A program made the position numbers and the translations under genes. A stretch of DNA of 55,329 nucleotides from Enterocloster bolteae (GTDB taxonomy: Bacteria; Bacillota; Clostridia; Lachnospirales; Lachnospiraceae), in assembly GCA_021772025.1 (NCBI GenBank), contig JAETNT010000026.1:1-55329 (forward strand), given 5' to 3'. Numbering within the stretch: position 1 is the stretch's first letter; each line of letters opens with the position of its first letter. A model generated the notes under the pieces. The model saw only the letters and a program-made list of their open reading frames with translations. It searched no databases and was not told where the DNA came from. Positions 17,119-25,269 of this stretch are shown here, piece after piece.

Positions 17119-17940
17119 TCACCCCTTTACGGCTCCCTCCATGACCCCGGTCATAATTTTTTTCTGCATAATAAAATAAAACACTAAAATGGGGATGGAC
17201 GACAGAACTCCTGCAGTTAAAAGCAGGTTCCAACGGCTGGATACCAGTTCCCGGTAAAAAATAAGCTGAGATAAGGCAATAGTAGTATTTTCTTTGTGGG
17301 TCAAAAGCACCAGAGGCAGAGTAATGTCATTCCAAAATTGAAGGGCATACAGCACGATCACTGTGGTGGTCACCGGTTTTAAAAGGGGAAATACAATCCG
17401 CCAGTACAGATTCAAGCCGCAGCAGCCGTCCATCCTGGCCGATTCCTCCAACTCCATGGGAACTCCTTTAGTAAATCCATGATACAGAAGCACCGCCATA
17501 GCGCCAGACATCCCTATATAGACAGGAATCAGTGCAAAGGCGTTATCCCTCATACCCAGGATCTGTGTGACCTTTACCATGGGAATCATAATCATCTGAA
17601 AAGGCACCATCATGGAAATTAAAATCAGCATCAAGATAACTGCCGGAAGCTTTCCCCTCGTTCTGGACAGGATATAACCTATCATAGATGATGTAACCAC
17701 CACCCCGGCCACAGAGGCCAGGATGATAATCACAGTATTAAAAAGCACTACCGGAAGGTTGGTAATTTTATAAACCTCCATATAATTTTTCCACTGAATT
17801 ACCTTTGGAAGACCTTCTGGTTCCATCAAAATCTCCTGAAAGGTCTTAAAGGAATTAATTACCACAATTGCCAGAGGGCTGATAAAAACCAGGGCTCCTC
17901 CTATCCAGCAAGCATCAGAAACCCATTTTTTCCATCTCAT
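17119..17940 (-). CDS. Carbohydrate ABC transporter permease (MalG/UgpE type)
   Basis: 273 residues with six hydrophobic helices. The EAA motif is ELEESARMDGCCGLNLYWRIVFPLLKP (about 163-189), diagnostic of carbohydrate permeases of the CUT1 group, and the C-terminus ends in VMEGAVKG, a frequent ending in MalG homologues. It starts within the end of the preceding permease gene (ATGA overlap of 4 nt), so the two subunits are coupled. No ATPase gene lies in the operon; a shared MsmX-like ATPase elsewhere is expected (family knowledge). Confidence 0.92.
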   Translation of the reverse strand: MRWKKWVSDACWIGGALVFISPLAIVVINSFKTFQEILMEPEGLPKVIQWKNYMEVYKITNLPVVLFNTVIIILASVAGVVVTSSMIGYILSRTRGKLPAVILMLILISMMVPFQMIMIPMVKVTQILGMRDNAFALIPVYIGMSGAMAVLLYHGFTKGVPMELEESARMDGCCGLNLYWRIVFPLLKPVTTTVIVLYALQFWNDITLPLVLLTHKENTTIALSQLIFYRELVSSRWNLLLTAGVLSSIPILVFYFIMQKKIMTGVMEGAVKG

Positions 17941-18815
17941 AGGGCAGCGTCCTCCTTTTTCTTAAAAAATCCCAGTTGGATGCCGGTGATTACCAAAATC
18001 ACCAGGGTAAAGAGGATCGCTTTGGCACTGGCATACCCAAACCGGTAGGTCTCAAAGGCTTCACGGTAAATGTTTAAAGATACGCTTTCAGAATAATATC
18101 CCGGACCCCCTTGGGTCAGCGTCATAAGGAGCGGGAAAATTTTCAGGCTGTTAATCAGGGACAGAAAAATCCCTGACGTCAGAGCCGGCATAATCAAAGG
18201 CAGAGTCACATAGCGGAACAGGGACATTCCCCAAGCTCCATCCATTACCGCTGCTTCCCGTACTGCGCTGTCTATTCCCTGTATTCCGGCTATGTAGATA
18301 ATCATATTGTACCCTGCAGATACCCAAATCCGCACCAAGGTAACTGTGTAGAGAACCATGTTTTTATCATTGAGCCAGCTTATCCCAAAAATGCTCCATC
18401 CAGTTTTTTTATATAAACCAATATTTAAAGTTCCCAAAATAAACTGCCACATAAAGCCAATGGTAGCCAGGTTCAGCACATTAGGGGCAAAAAAGACGCC
18501 TCTCAGAAACTGATTCCTTCTGTTGTTTTTTGAAAGTCCCACCGCAAGTCCTAGGCTTACACAGTTTACTGTCACTGTATACAAAAAGGCATACCGGAAA
18601 GTGAAACCAAAGGATTGCAAAAATCTTTCATCTTTGAAACACCAAAAAAAATTATCTAGCCCTACGACTGTATAGTTTGTGTCCATCCCGTTCCAGTCAG
18701 TAAAAGAGTACCACAGCCCCATAACCATAGGGGTTAGAAAAAACAAGAAATACATGAGCAAAAAAGGGGCTGAGAACAAAAAAAGGTTCCATCTTTTATT
18801 GTCTGAATTCAACAT
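17937..18815 (-). CDS. Carbohydrate ABC transporter permease (MalF/UgpA type)
   Basis: 292 residues; first helix FLFSAPFLLMYFLFFLTPMV near 12-31, then WYSFTDWNG and four further helices. EAA motif AVREAAVMDGAWGMSLFRYVTLPLIMP (about 183-209). Partner of the adjacent MalG-type subunit. It is 20 nt after the binding-protein gene. Same CUT1 family as systems importing oligosaccharides with YesM/YesN control. Confidence 0.92.
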   Translation of the reverse strand: MLNSDNKRWNLFLFSAPFLLMYFLFFLTPMVMGLWYSFTDWNGMDTNYTVVGLDNFFWCFKDERFLQSFGFTFRYAFLYTVTVNCVSLGLAVGLSKNNRRNQFLRGVFFAPNVLNLATIGFMWQFILGTLNIGLYKKTGWSIFGISWLNDKNMVLYTVTLVRIWVSAGYNMIIYIAGIQGIDSAVREAAVMDGAWGMSLFRYVTLPLIMPALTSGIFLSLINSLKIFPLLMTLTQGGPGYYSESVSLNIYREAFETYRFGYASAKAILFTLVILVITGIQLGFFKKKEDAAL

Positions 18816-18835
18816 CTGGTTTCCGCCTTTCTGCC

Positions 18836-20152
18836 TTATTTCTTCATATTTTCTATGTGAGTCGTATAGTTTTTCTGCAAAAGGGCGGCGGCCTCATCAA
18901 TGGTCATATTTGGATCTAACATATACTCCTGGATACTTTTTCCGGGATCAAATCCGTTTGGAAGGATCCGGGTAAAGTATTCAGATGTAATATCTGCTTC
19001 CAGGGGCGCTTTTAAAGCAGGATCATAGGTGACTATCTGTTCAAAATTTTTAAGGCCGCTGGGAAGGGCATTTTTGATAAAGAATTCCTTAGTCGGCTGC
19101 TGGCAGTCGCAGAAGAAGCTTAAAAATTTATCCACTGCTTCTTTATTTTTCGTGTGGGCATTTACATTGATAACCAGGTTGTAATCCTCCGCAAATACCG
19201 TGTCCTCCGGATCTTCCGAAACCGGAAGTGCAAACATGCCGATATTCATTTCCGGGTTCAATTCCCTAAGCTGAGCAATCGTCCAGTTCCCCATAATCAG
19301 CATGGCAGATTCACCGGCGGCAAACAGCGTATTATGAGTGGTATAGTCCGTATCTTCCGGCTTGGGCTGGCAGTTTTCGCTAACTATATGATACAGGCGG
19401 AAAATATCTTTTACCCTGTCGTTTTCAAATGTATATGTTCCTTCTGTCACTCCTTCTAAAGCCAGTCCCTGTTCAGCCACTGATTTGTAAAGAGATGCCG
19501 CCCCGCCATAGGTCATATAAAAGCCAAGCTGTCCTGAATCCCGATACTGAGCGGAAAACGGATAAATTCCTTCTGCCTCAAGGGGCTTCAGCGCTTCCAC
19601 CACTTTTTCCAGCTGGCTTAGCGTCCGGGGAACTTCCGCAATTCCTGCTTTCTCGAAAAGATCTTTGTTATAAAATACGCCGTAGATTTCGGTCTGCACC
19701 GGAATCCCGTATAGACCGCCTTTATAGGATACTGGTTCCTTGGCCTTATCATCAATAAAAGCAGCGCAGTCCATAGAACTTAGATCCATCAGATGCCCGG
19801 CTTCTGCATATTGGGGGATTCGCGCTTGGGCAATATGCGTAATGATGTCCGGGGCATCATCTACTGCCAGGGCCGCCCACAGGGATGCCTCCCAGTCCTG
19901 GGTATTGGTCTGGAAATCAACATACACCTGATCCTGAGACTCGTTAAAAATCTGTACTGCCTCAGCAAAAAGCTCATGTTTATTTGCCCCGTGGTTCTCA
20001 AACCGGATAACTGTTTTTTCGTTCTGTCCGTCCTTCTGGCTTTCTCCGATTTCTGTCTGAGTGTTCTCTGCCTCCCCGACGCCCTGAGAGCACCCTCCAA
20101 GGATCATGGTTCCAGCTAAGAAAAGCGCGGCTAATCGTGTTTTGTGTCTCAT
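18836..20152 (-). CDS. Carbohydrate ABC transporter substrate-binding lipoprotein
   Basis: 438 residues with lipoprotein signal AALFLAGTMILGGCSQ (lipid Cys about 21) and an SBP_bac_1 fold: TVIRFENHGANKHELFAEAVQIFNES, DAPDIITHIAQARIPQYAEAGHLMDLSS, GIPVQTEIYGVFYNKDLFEKAGI and GESAMLIMGNWTIAQLREL. Delivers an oligosaccharide to the two permeases; the sulfatase in the same operon points to a sulfated glycan such as mucin O-glycan or glycosaminoglycan fragments (inference). An 86-bp gap separates it from the response regulator gene upstream. Confidence 0.92.
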   Translation of the reverse strand: MRHKTRLAALFLAGTMILGGCSQGVGEAENTQTEIGESQKDGQNEKTVIRFENHGANKHELFAEAVQIFNESQDQVYVDFQTNTQDWEASLWAALAVDDAPDIITHIAQARIPQYAEAGHLMDLSSMDCAAFIDDKAKEPVSYKGGLYGIPVQTEIYGVFYNKDLFEKAGIAEVPRTLSQLEKVVEALKPLEAEGIYPFSAQYRDSGQLGFYMTYGGAASLYKSVAEQGLALEGVTEGTYTFENDRVKDIFRLYHIVSENCQPKPEDTDYTTHNTLFAAGESAMLIMGNWTIAQLRELNPEMNIGMFALPVSEDPEDTVFAEDYNLVINVNAHTKNKEAVDKFLSFFCDCQQPTKEFFIKNALPSGLKNFEQIVTYDPALKAPLEADITSEYFTRILPNGFDPGKSIQEYMLDPNMTIDEAAALLQKNYTTHIENMKK

Positions 20153-20238
20153 AAATAATCCCCTCCGTTTTCTTTTGATACCATGATCCTATCATTTCCG
20201 TGAAAATTTTTTTAGAACAGATTTGACAGGAAAACAGG

Positions 20239-21000
20239 TCAAAATTGACCCTGATACTTTTTGGGGGATAACCCATATTTTTCCCGGAATAACCGTGCAA
20301 AATAACTGTCATCGGAAAATCCAGATTCTTCACAAGCCCTTTTTACGCTGGCCCCCCGCTCCAGAAGAATCCTGGCCCGCTCCAGCCGTAGAGCATTGAG
20401 AAAACGGATAATTCCCACCCCATATTGCTTTTTAAATTCTCTGGAAATATATTCCCGGCTATAGTGAAATCTTTCGGCTAAATCCGCCAGTGTAATAGGT
20501 TCTTCATAGTTTTTTTCCATATAAGCCCGAATGCTTTCCATAGCTTCCCCTGGCCCATGGTAATCCGGAACAAAATCTGGCCTGAGGAAAGGTCTGGCCT
20601 TCTCCTCTTCGTCCCGTTGGTCTAAAGTTTCCAAAATTTCATGAACCTGCTTCCGGTTCACCGGTTTTAACAGATAGTCCACTGTACCGTACTGGATTGC
20701 TTTTCTCGTATACTGGAATCCGTCATATCCGCTGACCACAATGATATTGAGCCGGATTTTCTGTTTCAGCAGCCTTTCAAGCAGTTCCTTTCCCCCCATT
20801 CCTGGCATCTCCATATCTAAAAACATCAAGTCAAAAGGCTGCTTTTTCTCAATACTATCTTCCAAAATCTCCCAGGCCTCCTGTCCATTTCCTGCCTGGC
20901 AAAATTCTGCCTCTTTCACTACTCGGACCTCGCGGCAAAATTTTTCTATCGTCCGTCTTGTTCTGGGATCGTCCTCCACAATCAATATCTTTTCCAACAT
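20239..21000 (-). CDS. YesN-type response regulator (receiver plus AraC HTH)
   Basis: 253 residues from the ATG at 21000: receiver domain MLEKILIVEDDPRTRR with phospho-acceptor D62 (LMFLDMEMPGMGG) and K near 112, short linker, then an AraC DNA-binding domain (SIRAYMEKNYEEPITLADLAERFHYSREYISREFKKQYGVGIIRFLNALRLERARILL...GFSDDSYFARLFREKYGLSPKKYQ). The frame is open to 21123, but that extension runs through the tdk terminator and adds residues outside the receiver fold, so I rejected it. Shorter than classic YesN (about 370), lacking its long linker. It should activate the glycan operon that follows. Confidence 0.9.
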   Translation of the reverse strand: MLEKILIVEDDPRTRRTIEKFCREVRVVKEAEFCQAGNGQEAWEILEDSIEKKQPFDLMFLDMEMPGMGGKELLERLLKQKIRLNIIVVSGYDGFQYTRKAIQYGTVDYLLKPVNRKQVHEILETLDQRDEEEKARPFLRPDFVPDYHGPGEAMESIRAYMEKNYEEPITLADLAERFHYSREYISREFKKQYGVGIIRFLNALRLERARILLERGASVKRACEESGFSDDSYFARLFREKYGLSPKKYQGQF

Positions 21001-21064
21001 TTCTTTCCCTATGCCGAAATTTGGCAACCCCTCCTCTTCGGCGTGTTTCTCTGAATGCTCTTTA

Positions 21065-21109
21065 ATTAAAAGGCCGATGCAATTTGGAGAATCCTCTTTT
21101 TGCATCGGT
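21065..21109 (-). terminator. Rho-independent terminator of tdk
   Basis: Perfect 9-bp stem CCGATGCAA/TTGCATCGG (21074-21082 and 21100-21108), followed on the minus strand by CTTTTAATT. Lies between tdk and the YesN gene. Confidence 0.75.
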
Positions 21110-21123
21110 CTTTCCTTACCCAA

Positions 21124-21702
21124 TTATTTATGCATCTCCAGTCCAAAATTCCCCTCATGATAATGCTTTCTGCAGAGAGCCGCATATTTGTCGTTGCTTC
21201 CCAGCACCACCTGTTCTCCGGTGCGGACAATTTTGCCGTCCGCACCAAACCGGGCGTTGCAGCTTGCAGAACGTCCGCACCAGCAGACCGTTTTTACCTC
21301 ATCAATAACGTCCGCCCAGGCCATAAGCCACATACTTCCCTCAAAAAGCTCTTCCCTAAAATCCGTGCGGAGTCCGTAGCAAATAACCGGTATGTCCAGA
21401 TCATCTACAATGTGCACCAGAAATTCCACCTGGGACTTCGTGGCGAACTGGGCCTCATCCACAATAATACAATCGTACCCCCTCAGCTGGCTATCACTTT
21501 TTTCTACCAGCTCCTCCAGGTAAATCCCTTCCTTTTCCAGGCCGATTCGAGAGCGAATTGTCCTGTCACCGTCCCGGGAATCAATTCGGGGTTTTACCAG
21601 AAGGGCCTTTTTGCCCCTCTCCCTGTAATTATATTCTACCATCAAGGCATTAGCGGTCTTAGAGCTTCCCATTGCTCCGTACCGGAAATGCAATTTTGCC
21701 AT
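21124..21702 (-). CDS. tdk: Thymidine kinase
   Basis: Salvage enzyme phosphorylating thymidine with ATP. 192 residues of the type II (TK1-like) family: P-loop FRYGAMGSSKTANAL near residue 5-19, Mg/base site CIIVDEAQFATKSQ (about 84-97), DIPVICYGLRTDFRE, and the zinc site built from VCWCGRSASCNARF plus CRKHYHEGNF at the C-terminus. The P-loop reads GAMGSSKT, with Ser instead of Gly before the Lys, seen in many bacterial type II enzymes. Monocistronic by context: terminators on both sides. Confidence 0.94.
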   Translation of the reverse strand: MAKLHFRYGAMGSSKTANALMVEYNYRERGKKALLVKPRIDSRDGDRTIRSRIGLEKEGIYLEELVEKSDSQLRGYDCIIVDEAQFATKSQVEFLVHIVDDLDIPVICYGLRTDFREELFEGSMWLMAWADVIDEVKTVCWCGRSASCNARFGADGKIVRTGEQVVLGSNDKYAALCRKHYHEGNFGLEMHK

Positions 21703-21730
21703 TATAGCTCCTCCTGATTCTCTTTTCTAT

Positions 21731-21756
21731 AAAAATCCGCCGCCCAACAGGCGGCA
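21731..21756 (-). terminator. Rho-independent terminator after the DUF5721-like gene
   Basis: Six-bp GC stem GCCGCC/GGCGGC (21739-21744 and 21750-21755), then GGATTTTTA on the minus strand. Confidence 0.65.
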
Positions 21757-21775
21757 TGCATTCAGGAATGTCCGA

Positions 21776-22273
21776 TCATTCCCTGGTAAAGGCGATTCCG
21801 CTGCTTTTTAAAAAGTTCTGAACATAAAGTTCCCACTCCATGTCTATGGTCTTATCCAAAGTAAAAATGGACAGGGATGCAGCGGTAACCACTGTCATAT
21901 TCCCTTCCTCATAGCGTATATTCATGCACAGTCCCTGTATGGTCTCCGGGGACATAGAAAGCCCGCTGTCCTCCAGAAACCCTTTCACTCCCCTGGCAGG
22001 CAGCTGCAGGGTAATAGAAAAGCTCCCTGGGAGTTTTTTTCCTTTTATCAGGGAAAAACAAAAGGGGCGCAGAACCTTCCATGCAGAAAGACTTTCAATC
22101 CCTTCTTCCTCCATCTCTTCCTCTGTGTAATAGTCCCGGCGGATGTGTCCGTCTATGGTAAAGCGGTTAAAGGTGACTATATTAACCTCCCTTACTAAAA
22201 GAGAGTCAAATTCCCCTCCCAAAAAAAGCTTTGCCGTACAGGTCTTAATATCTTCTATCTTTAGTGCTACCAT
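21776..22273 (-). CDS. Conserved hypothetical protein, probably DUF5721
   Basis: 165 residues, no signal peptide or membrane helix. Seen: MVALKIEDIKTCTAKLFLGGEFDSLLVREVNI at the N-terminus, a DYYTEEEMEEEG acidic patch near 50 and a C-terminal MEWELYVQNFLKSSGIAF. I recall proteins of this look annotated as DUF5721 in Lachnospiraceae; that is memory, not a search. Function unknown. It stands alone between the hairpin-repeat array and tdk, with a terminator after it. Confidence 0.7.
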   Translation of the reverse strand: MVALKIEDIKTCTAKLFLGGEFDSLLVREVNIVTFNRFTIDGHIRRDYYTEEEMEEEGIESLSAWKVLRPFCFSLIKGKKLPGSFSITLQLPARGVKGFLEDSGLSMSPETIQGLCMNIRYEEGNMTVVTAASLSIFTLDKTIDMEWELYVQNFLKSSGIAFTRE

Positions 22274-22378
22274 AAAAACCTCTGTCTTTCCGCGGCTTTT
22301 AAGATGCCGCCTCCCTCATGATACACCGGTCCTGTCCTGCTGTCAACGTCTGTCCTCTTCCCATTTTCCCCCAAATGT

Positions 22379-22520
22379 GATATGGTATTGTGTGAACACT
22401 TGACGAGGTATTACACGAGTCTAGTGAGAACATATACCTAGCCACTTAGCGAGGTATTACACGAGCTTAGTGGATATGGTATTGTGTGAACACTTGACGA
22501 GGTTTTCCACGAGTCTGGTG
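22379..22520 (+). repeat. Modular hairpin-repeat array, locus 1
   Basis: Three short hairpins in tandem: 22397-22426 (CACTTGAC / GTCTAGTG), 22442-22473 (CCACTTAGC / GCTTAGTGG) and 22491-22520 (CACTTGAC / GTCTGGTG). All share a 14-nt loop beginning GAGG and ending CACGA, and a T-T mismatch in the stem. A 31-bp stretch starting GATATGGTATTGTGTGAA is repeated exactly at 22379 and 22473. A second copy of the same order lies at 52789-52914 on the other strand. Confidence 0.85.
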
Positions 22521-22545
22521 AAAACAAGAGGAGGAATAATTTGAC

Positions 22546-23913
22546 ATGACCGAAATAGATTCTTTAAAATCCCTGATAAACGCTTCCATATCCCCCTACC
22601 ACTGTATTCAGGAGGCATGCCGAAGGCTTTCTCAGGCAGGCTTTGAAAGGCTTGAGCTCTCAAAGCCCTGGAATATAACTCCTGGCGGAGCTTATTTTGT
22701 CCCGGCCTATGATTCTACCCTTCTGGCCTTTACAATAGATCGCAATTTAAAAAAGCCTTTTGATACCAAAAGTTCCCCTTTACAAACTGCCCCTGTCATC
22801 CGCATGGCGGCAGCCCACACCGACTGGCCCTGTCTGAAGCTGAAGCCCTCTCCTGAGGTATCCGGCCATGGTTATGGAAAGCTGAATGTAGAGGTCTATG
22901 GTTCTCCCATCCTTTCTACCTGGCTGGATCGGCCTTTGTCCGCTGCCGGAAAGGTATGTGTGGCCTCTGAAGATCCGTTTCATCCTGAAACCCGTTTTCT
23001 TTGCTGTACAAAACCTCTGTTTACCATTCCAAATCTGGCCATTCACATGAACCGGGATGTAAACAAAGGAGTGGAGTTAAACCCTCAGATAGATATGCTG
23101 CCTTTGGCTGCCACATTGCCGGATCCGCTCAATGAGAACCGTTATTTTCTGGATTTTTTGGCCGGAGAGCTTTCCGTAGATCCAAAGACTATTCTAGACT
23201 ATGAGATTTATCTTTACAACCAGGAGGAAGGATGTCTGCTTGGATTGAAGGAAGAGCTGTTTTCTTCTCCCCGTCTGGACAATCTGACCTCTGTGGAGTC
23301 CTGCCTTACCGGCCTCATAGCGGCCCATAAGGGTGAAGGGCCGGGAAAAAGCAGTCTTCCCATGGCACAGGAAAGCGCTTCCCCTGTTATCCGGGTTGCC
23401 GCGCTCTACGACAATGAGGAAATCGGCAGCCACACCAAACAGGGAGCCGCTTCCAATCTGACCGAGCGGATTTTAGAAAAACTGTACTTAAGTCTGGGTT
23501 ATGAGCGAACTCAATTTTTGGACGGGCTGTTAGGAGGCTTTTTACTGTCTTTGGATGTAGCCCAGGCCATTCATCCCAACCATCCGGAGAAATCCGATAT
23601 CAAAAACCAGATTCCCTTAGGAAGCGGCGTAGTTTTAAAGCTGGCAGCCAGCCAGGCCTATGCCACTGACGCCTCCTGCGTCAGCGTGATTGAGGGACTT
23701 TGCCGGGCCAATCAGATTCCCTGCAGAAAATTTTCCAACCGTTCTGATATACGTGGCGGTTCCACCCTGGGAAGCATTTCTTCCGCATTTTTAAATATGC
23801 CTACAGTGGATGCAGGAATTCCTCTTTTGGCTATGCATTCCTCCAGGGAACTGATGCACAGAGAGGATCAAAAAGCCCTGAATACGTTAACCGCCGTCTT
23901 TTTTCAGGCGTAA
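22546..23913 (+). CDS. M18-family aminopeptidase
   Basis: Zinc aminopeptidase removing N-terminal, often acidic, residues; cytosolic. 455 residues, slightly longer than the usual 430. Motifs: AAHTDWPCLKLKP (metal His, about 88-100), SWLDRPLSAAG-like TWLDRPLSAAGKV, YDNEEIGSHTKQGA (metal/catalytic Glu pair), RSDIRGGSTLGS and the final metal His in LAMHSSRELM. GAGGAGG stands ahead of the ATG. It is the only gene read from the hairpin-repeat array side, whose right end is 26 bp upstream of the start codon. Confidence 0.93.
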   Translation: MTEIDSLKSLINASISPYHCIQEACRRLSQAGFERLELSKPWNITPGGAYFVPAYDSTLLAFTIDRNLKKPFDTKSSPLQTAPVIRMAAAHTDWPCLKLKPSPEVSGHGYGKLNVEVYGSPILSTWLDRPLSAAGKVCVASEDPFHPETRFLCCTKPLFTIPNLAIHMNRDVNKGVELNPQIDMLPLAATLPDPLNENRYFLDFLAGELSVDPKTILDYEIYLYNQEEGCLLGLKEELFSSPRLDNLTSVESCLTGLIAAHKGEGPGKSSLPMAQESASPVIRVAALYDNEEIGSHTKQGAASNLTERILEKLYLSLGYERTQFLDGLLGGFLLSLDVAQAIHPNHPEKSDIKNQIPLGSGVVLKLAASQAYATDASCVSVIEGLCRANQIPCRKFSNRSDIRGGSTLGSISSAFLNMPTVDAGIPLLAMHSSRELMHREDQKALNTLTAVFFQA

Positions 23914-23916
23914 AGC

Positions 23917-23950
23917 GGCGGAGGCATTCCTCTAACGGAATGTCTCCGCC
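23917..23950. terminator. Hairpin between convergent genes
   Basis: 14-bp arms (23917-23930 and 23937-23950, GGCGGAGGCATTCC type, one mismatch) with a 6-nt loop containing the stop codon of the minus-strand gene. No U-run, so a terminator only by position. Confidence 0.5.
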
Positions 23951-24219
23951 CCGCTCTCCGGCAGGGTCTCCGGTATGACCTGGCGGCTGGTTTCAAGAGC
24001 TGTTTCCTGTCCGCTTCCGGAAGAGGATCTGACATAGCGGACGGCTCCCCAGCTCAAACCTCCCAAGCAGATACACAGAAGCACCAGTACCAATACCCTG
24101 GGAAGGGCGCTTTTTTTTCTGCTCCGTTTTCTGCTCCGGCGGCTTCTCTCCCCTCTCTTTCCCTCCTCCGGGCTTTTATAGGATTTTACTGACCGTCTTC
24201 TCTCCAATCTTTTCTCCAT
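23932..24219 (-). CDS. Small basic single-pass membrane protein, unknown function
   Basis: 95 residues from the ATG at 24219 (AAGGAG 7 nt upstream); the frame is open to 24339 but that part covers the end of the PpiC gene. Residues 1-38 are extremely rich in Arg/Lys/Ser (KRLERRRSVKSYKSPEEGKRG, then RSRRSRKRSRKKSA), residues 42-62 form one hydrophobic helix (VLVLVLLCICLGGLSWGAV), and the rest is a short Ser/Glu-rich outer tail. Type II topology with a nucleic-acid- or phospholipid-contacting inner face is plausible (inference). No family recognised. Confidence 0.6.
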   Translation of the reverse strand: MEKRLERRRSVKSYKSPEEGKRGERSRRSRKRSRKKSALPRVLVLVLLCICLGGLSWGAVRYVRSSSGSGQETALETSRQVIPETLPESGAETFR

Positions 24220-24271
24220 AGTCTGTCTCCTTCTGGTTCTGCTGTATATCCGGTATTTCTTGATCCAATTT

Positions 24272-25258
24272 TTATTCCGGGAAATATTCTCTGTATAAAT
24301 CAAAAAAATTGGTGGTAGTGCATTCCTCGCCCCCGTCAAAGGTTACCTGACTCCAAAGGCTGTCGGGAATCCCTGCCCGGTTTTCCGCCTGAAAGCTATC
24401 GTAAATGCTTCGGAAAGCCTGATCCTTTTTTGCCAAAGACAACTGGCTCTTTCGAACCAAGGTTTCCCCTTCATTATAAGAATTGACGCATTTTATAATA
24501 TAGTACATTCCATTTACCGTCACCAAAGGACTGACCTGGCCGTCCTCCAAAGCAAAGGCAGCTTCTTCATAGGCGCTGCTTTCCTCCCCTCTTCCCAGGG
24601 TCCGTTCAATCTCATCTGAAATAGAGTAGCTTTTTGCAAGGGCTTCAAAATCTGCATCTTCTGCTATGGCCTCCTGATAAACCTGCTGGGCGGTTTCCAA
24701 AGAATCCATGACAATCTGCAAAATGTCAATGACTTTGGCCTTGCTGTCGCTGATCTCCAAATCCACATCCTTGGTGAGCTCATTGACCAGCTTGTTAGCC
24801 AGGTAATATTTCTCATATAAGCTTATAATATCCTGTTCTGTCGCCTGTATATACTCCAAGTCCCCTTTTGTCAGCTCCTGGAAATAAGCCTGTCCCAACC
24901 GGTGAAGCCTGTCCATTTCAGTCCCGGATATCTCAATTCCCCGCTCCCTGGCCAAAAGGTTCATGGTCTCCAAATCCTCTAAAAAAGTTTTTATCTGGGT
25001 CAGCAGCATATCTTTCATAGTAGTCCCGTTTTCATCGGTTACTGCTTCCCAAATCTGGCTGGTGTAAACCTTCTGGTATCGGTTTCGTTCCGTTGCCGCA
25101 ATCGTCATAATCTGGGAAAGAGTATACGATTCCTTCTGACTCACCTCTTCTCCCTGGACAGATTCATCGCATCCGGAAAGAAGCAAAAGGATGGCAAAAA
25201 CCGCCAGAACTATCCTCCAAGCTGATACTCTGCGGCGCCGCTGTTTGAATCCTGTCAT
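24272..25258 (-). CDS. PpiC-type peptidyl-prolyl isomerase lipoprotein
   Basis: Extracytoplasmic foldase of the PrsA/SurA group. 328 residues: lipoprotein signal (RIVLAVFAILLLLSGCDES, lipid Cys about 29), helical chaperone region to about 180, then a parvulin-like domain: IVMDSLETAQQVYQEAIAEDADFEALAKSYSISDEIERTLGRGEESSAYEEAAFALEDGQVSPLVTVNGMYYIIKCVN. The ILxxxLxxAxxVYxxA and FxLExGxxS patterns are family hallmarks. It is 11 nt after maf and 52 nt before the small membrane protein, probably one transcript. Confidence 0.88.
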   Translation of the reverse strand: MTGFKQRRRRVSAWRIVLAVFAILLLLSGCDESVQGEEVSQKESYTLSQIMTIAATERNRYQKVYTSQIWEAVTDENGTTMKDMLLTQIKTFLEDLETMNLLARERGIEISGTEMDRLHRLGQAYFQELTKGDLEYIQATEQDIISLYEKYYLANKLVNELTKDVDLEISDSKAKVIDILQIVMDSLETAQQVYQEAIAEDADFEALAKSYSISDEIERTLGRGEESSAYEEAAFALEDGQVSPLVTVNGMYYIIKCVNSYNEGETLVRKSQLSLAKKDQAFRSIYDSFQAENRAGIPDSLWSQVTFDGGEECTTTNFFDLYREYFPE

Positions 25259-25269
25259 TTTGTCCTCCT

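Noticed and set aside
21001..21123. N-terminal extension of the YesN-type regulator to the ATG at 21123
   Set aside because: It would code through the tdk terminator hairpin and adds 41 residues before a receiver domain that normally begins at once.
21100..21717. 205-residue plus-strand ORF opposite thymidine kinase
   Set aside because: The minus strand encodes an intact thymidine kinase with P-loop and zinc site; the plus frame looks like no protein.
22379..22520. Short regularly repeated sequence that could be taken for a CRISPR array
   Set aside because: Units are palindromic with different stems, only three copies occur, spacing is not spacer-like and no cas gene is near.
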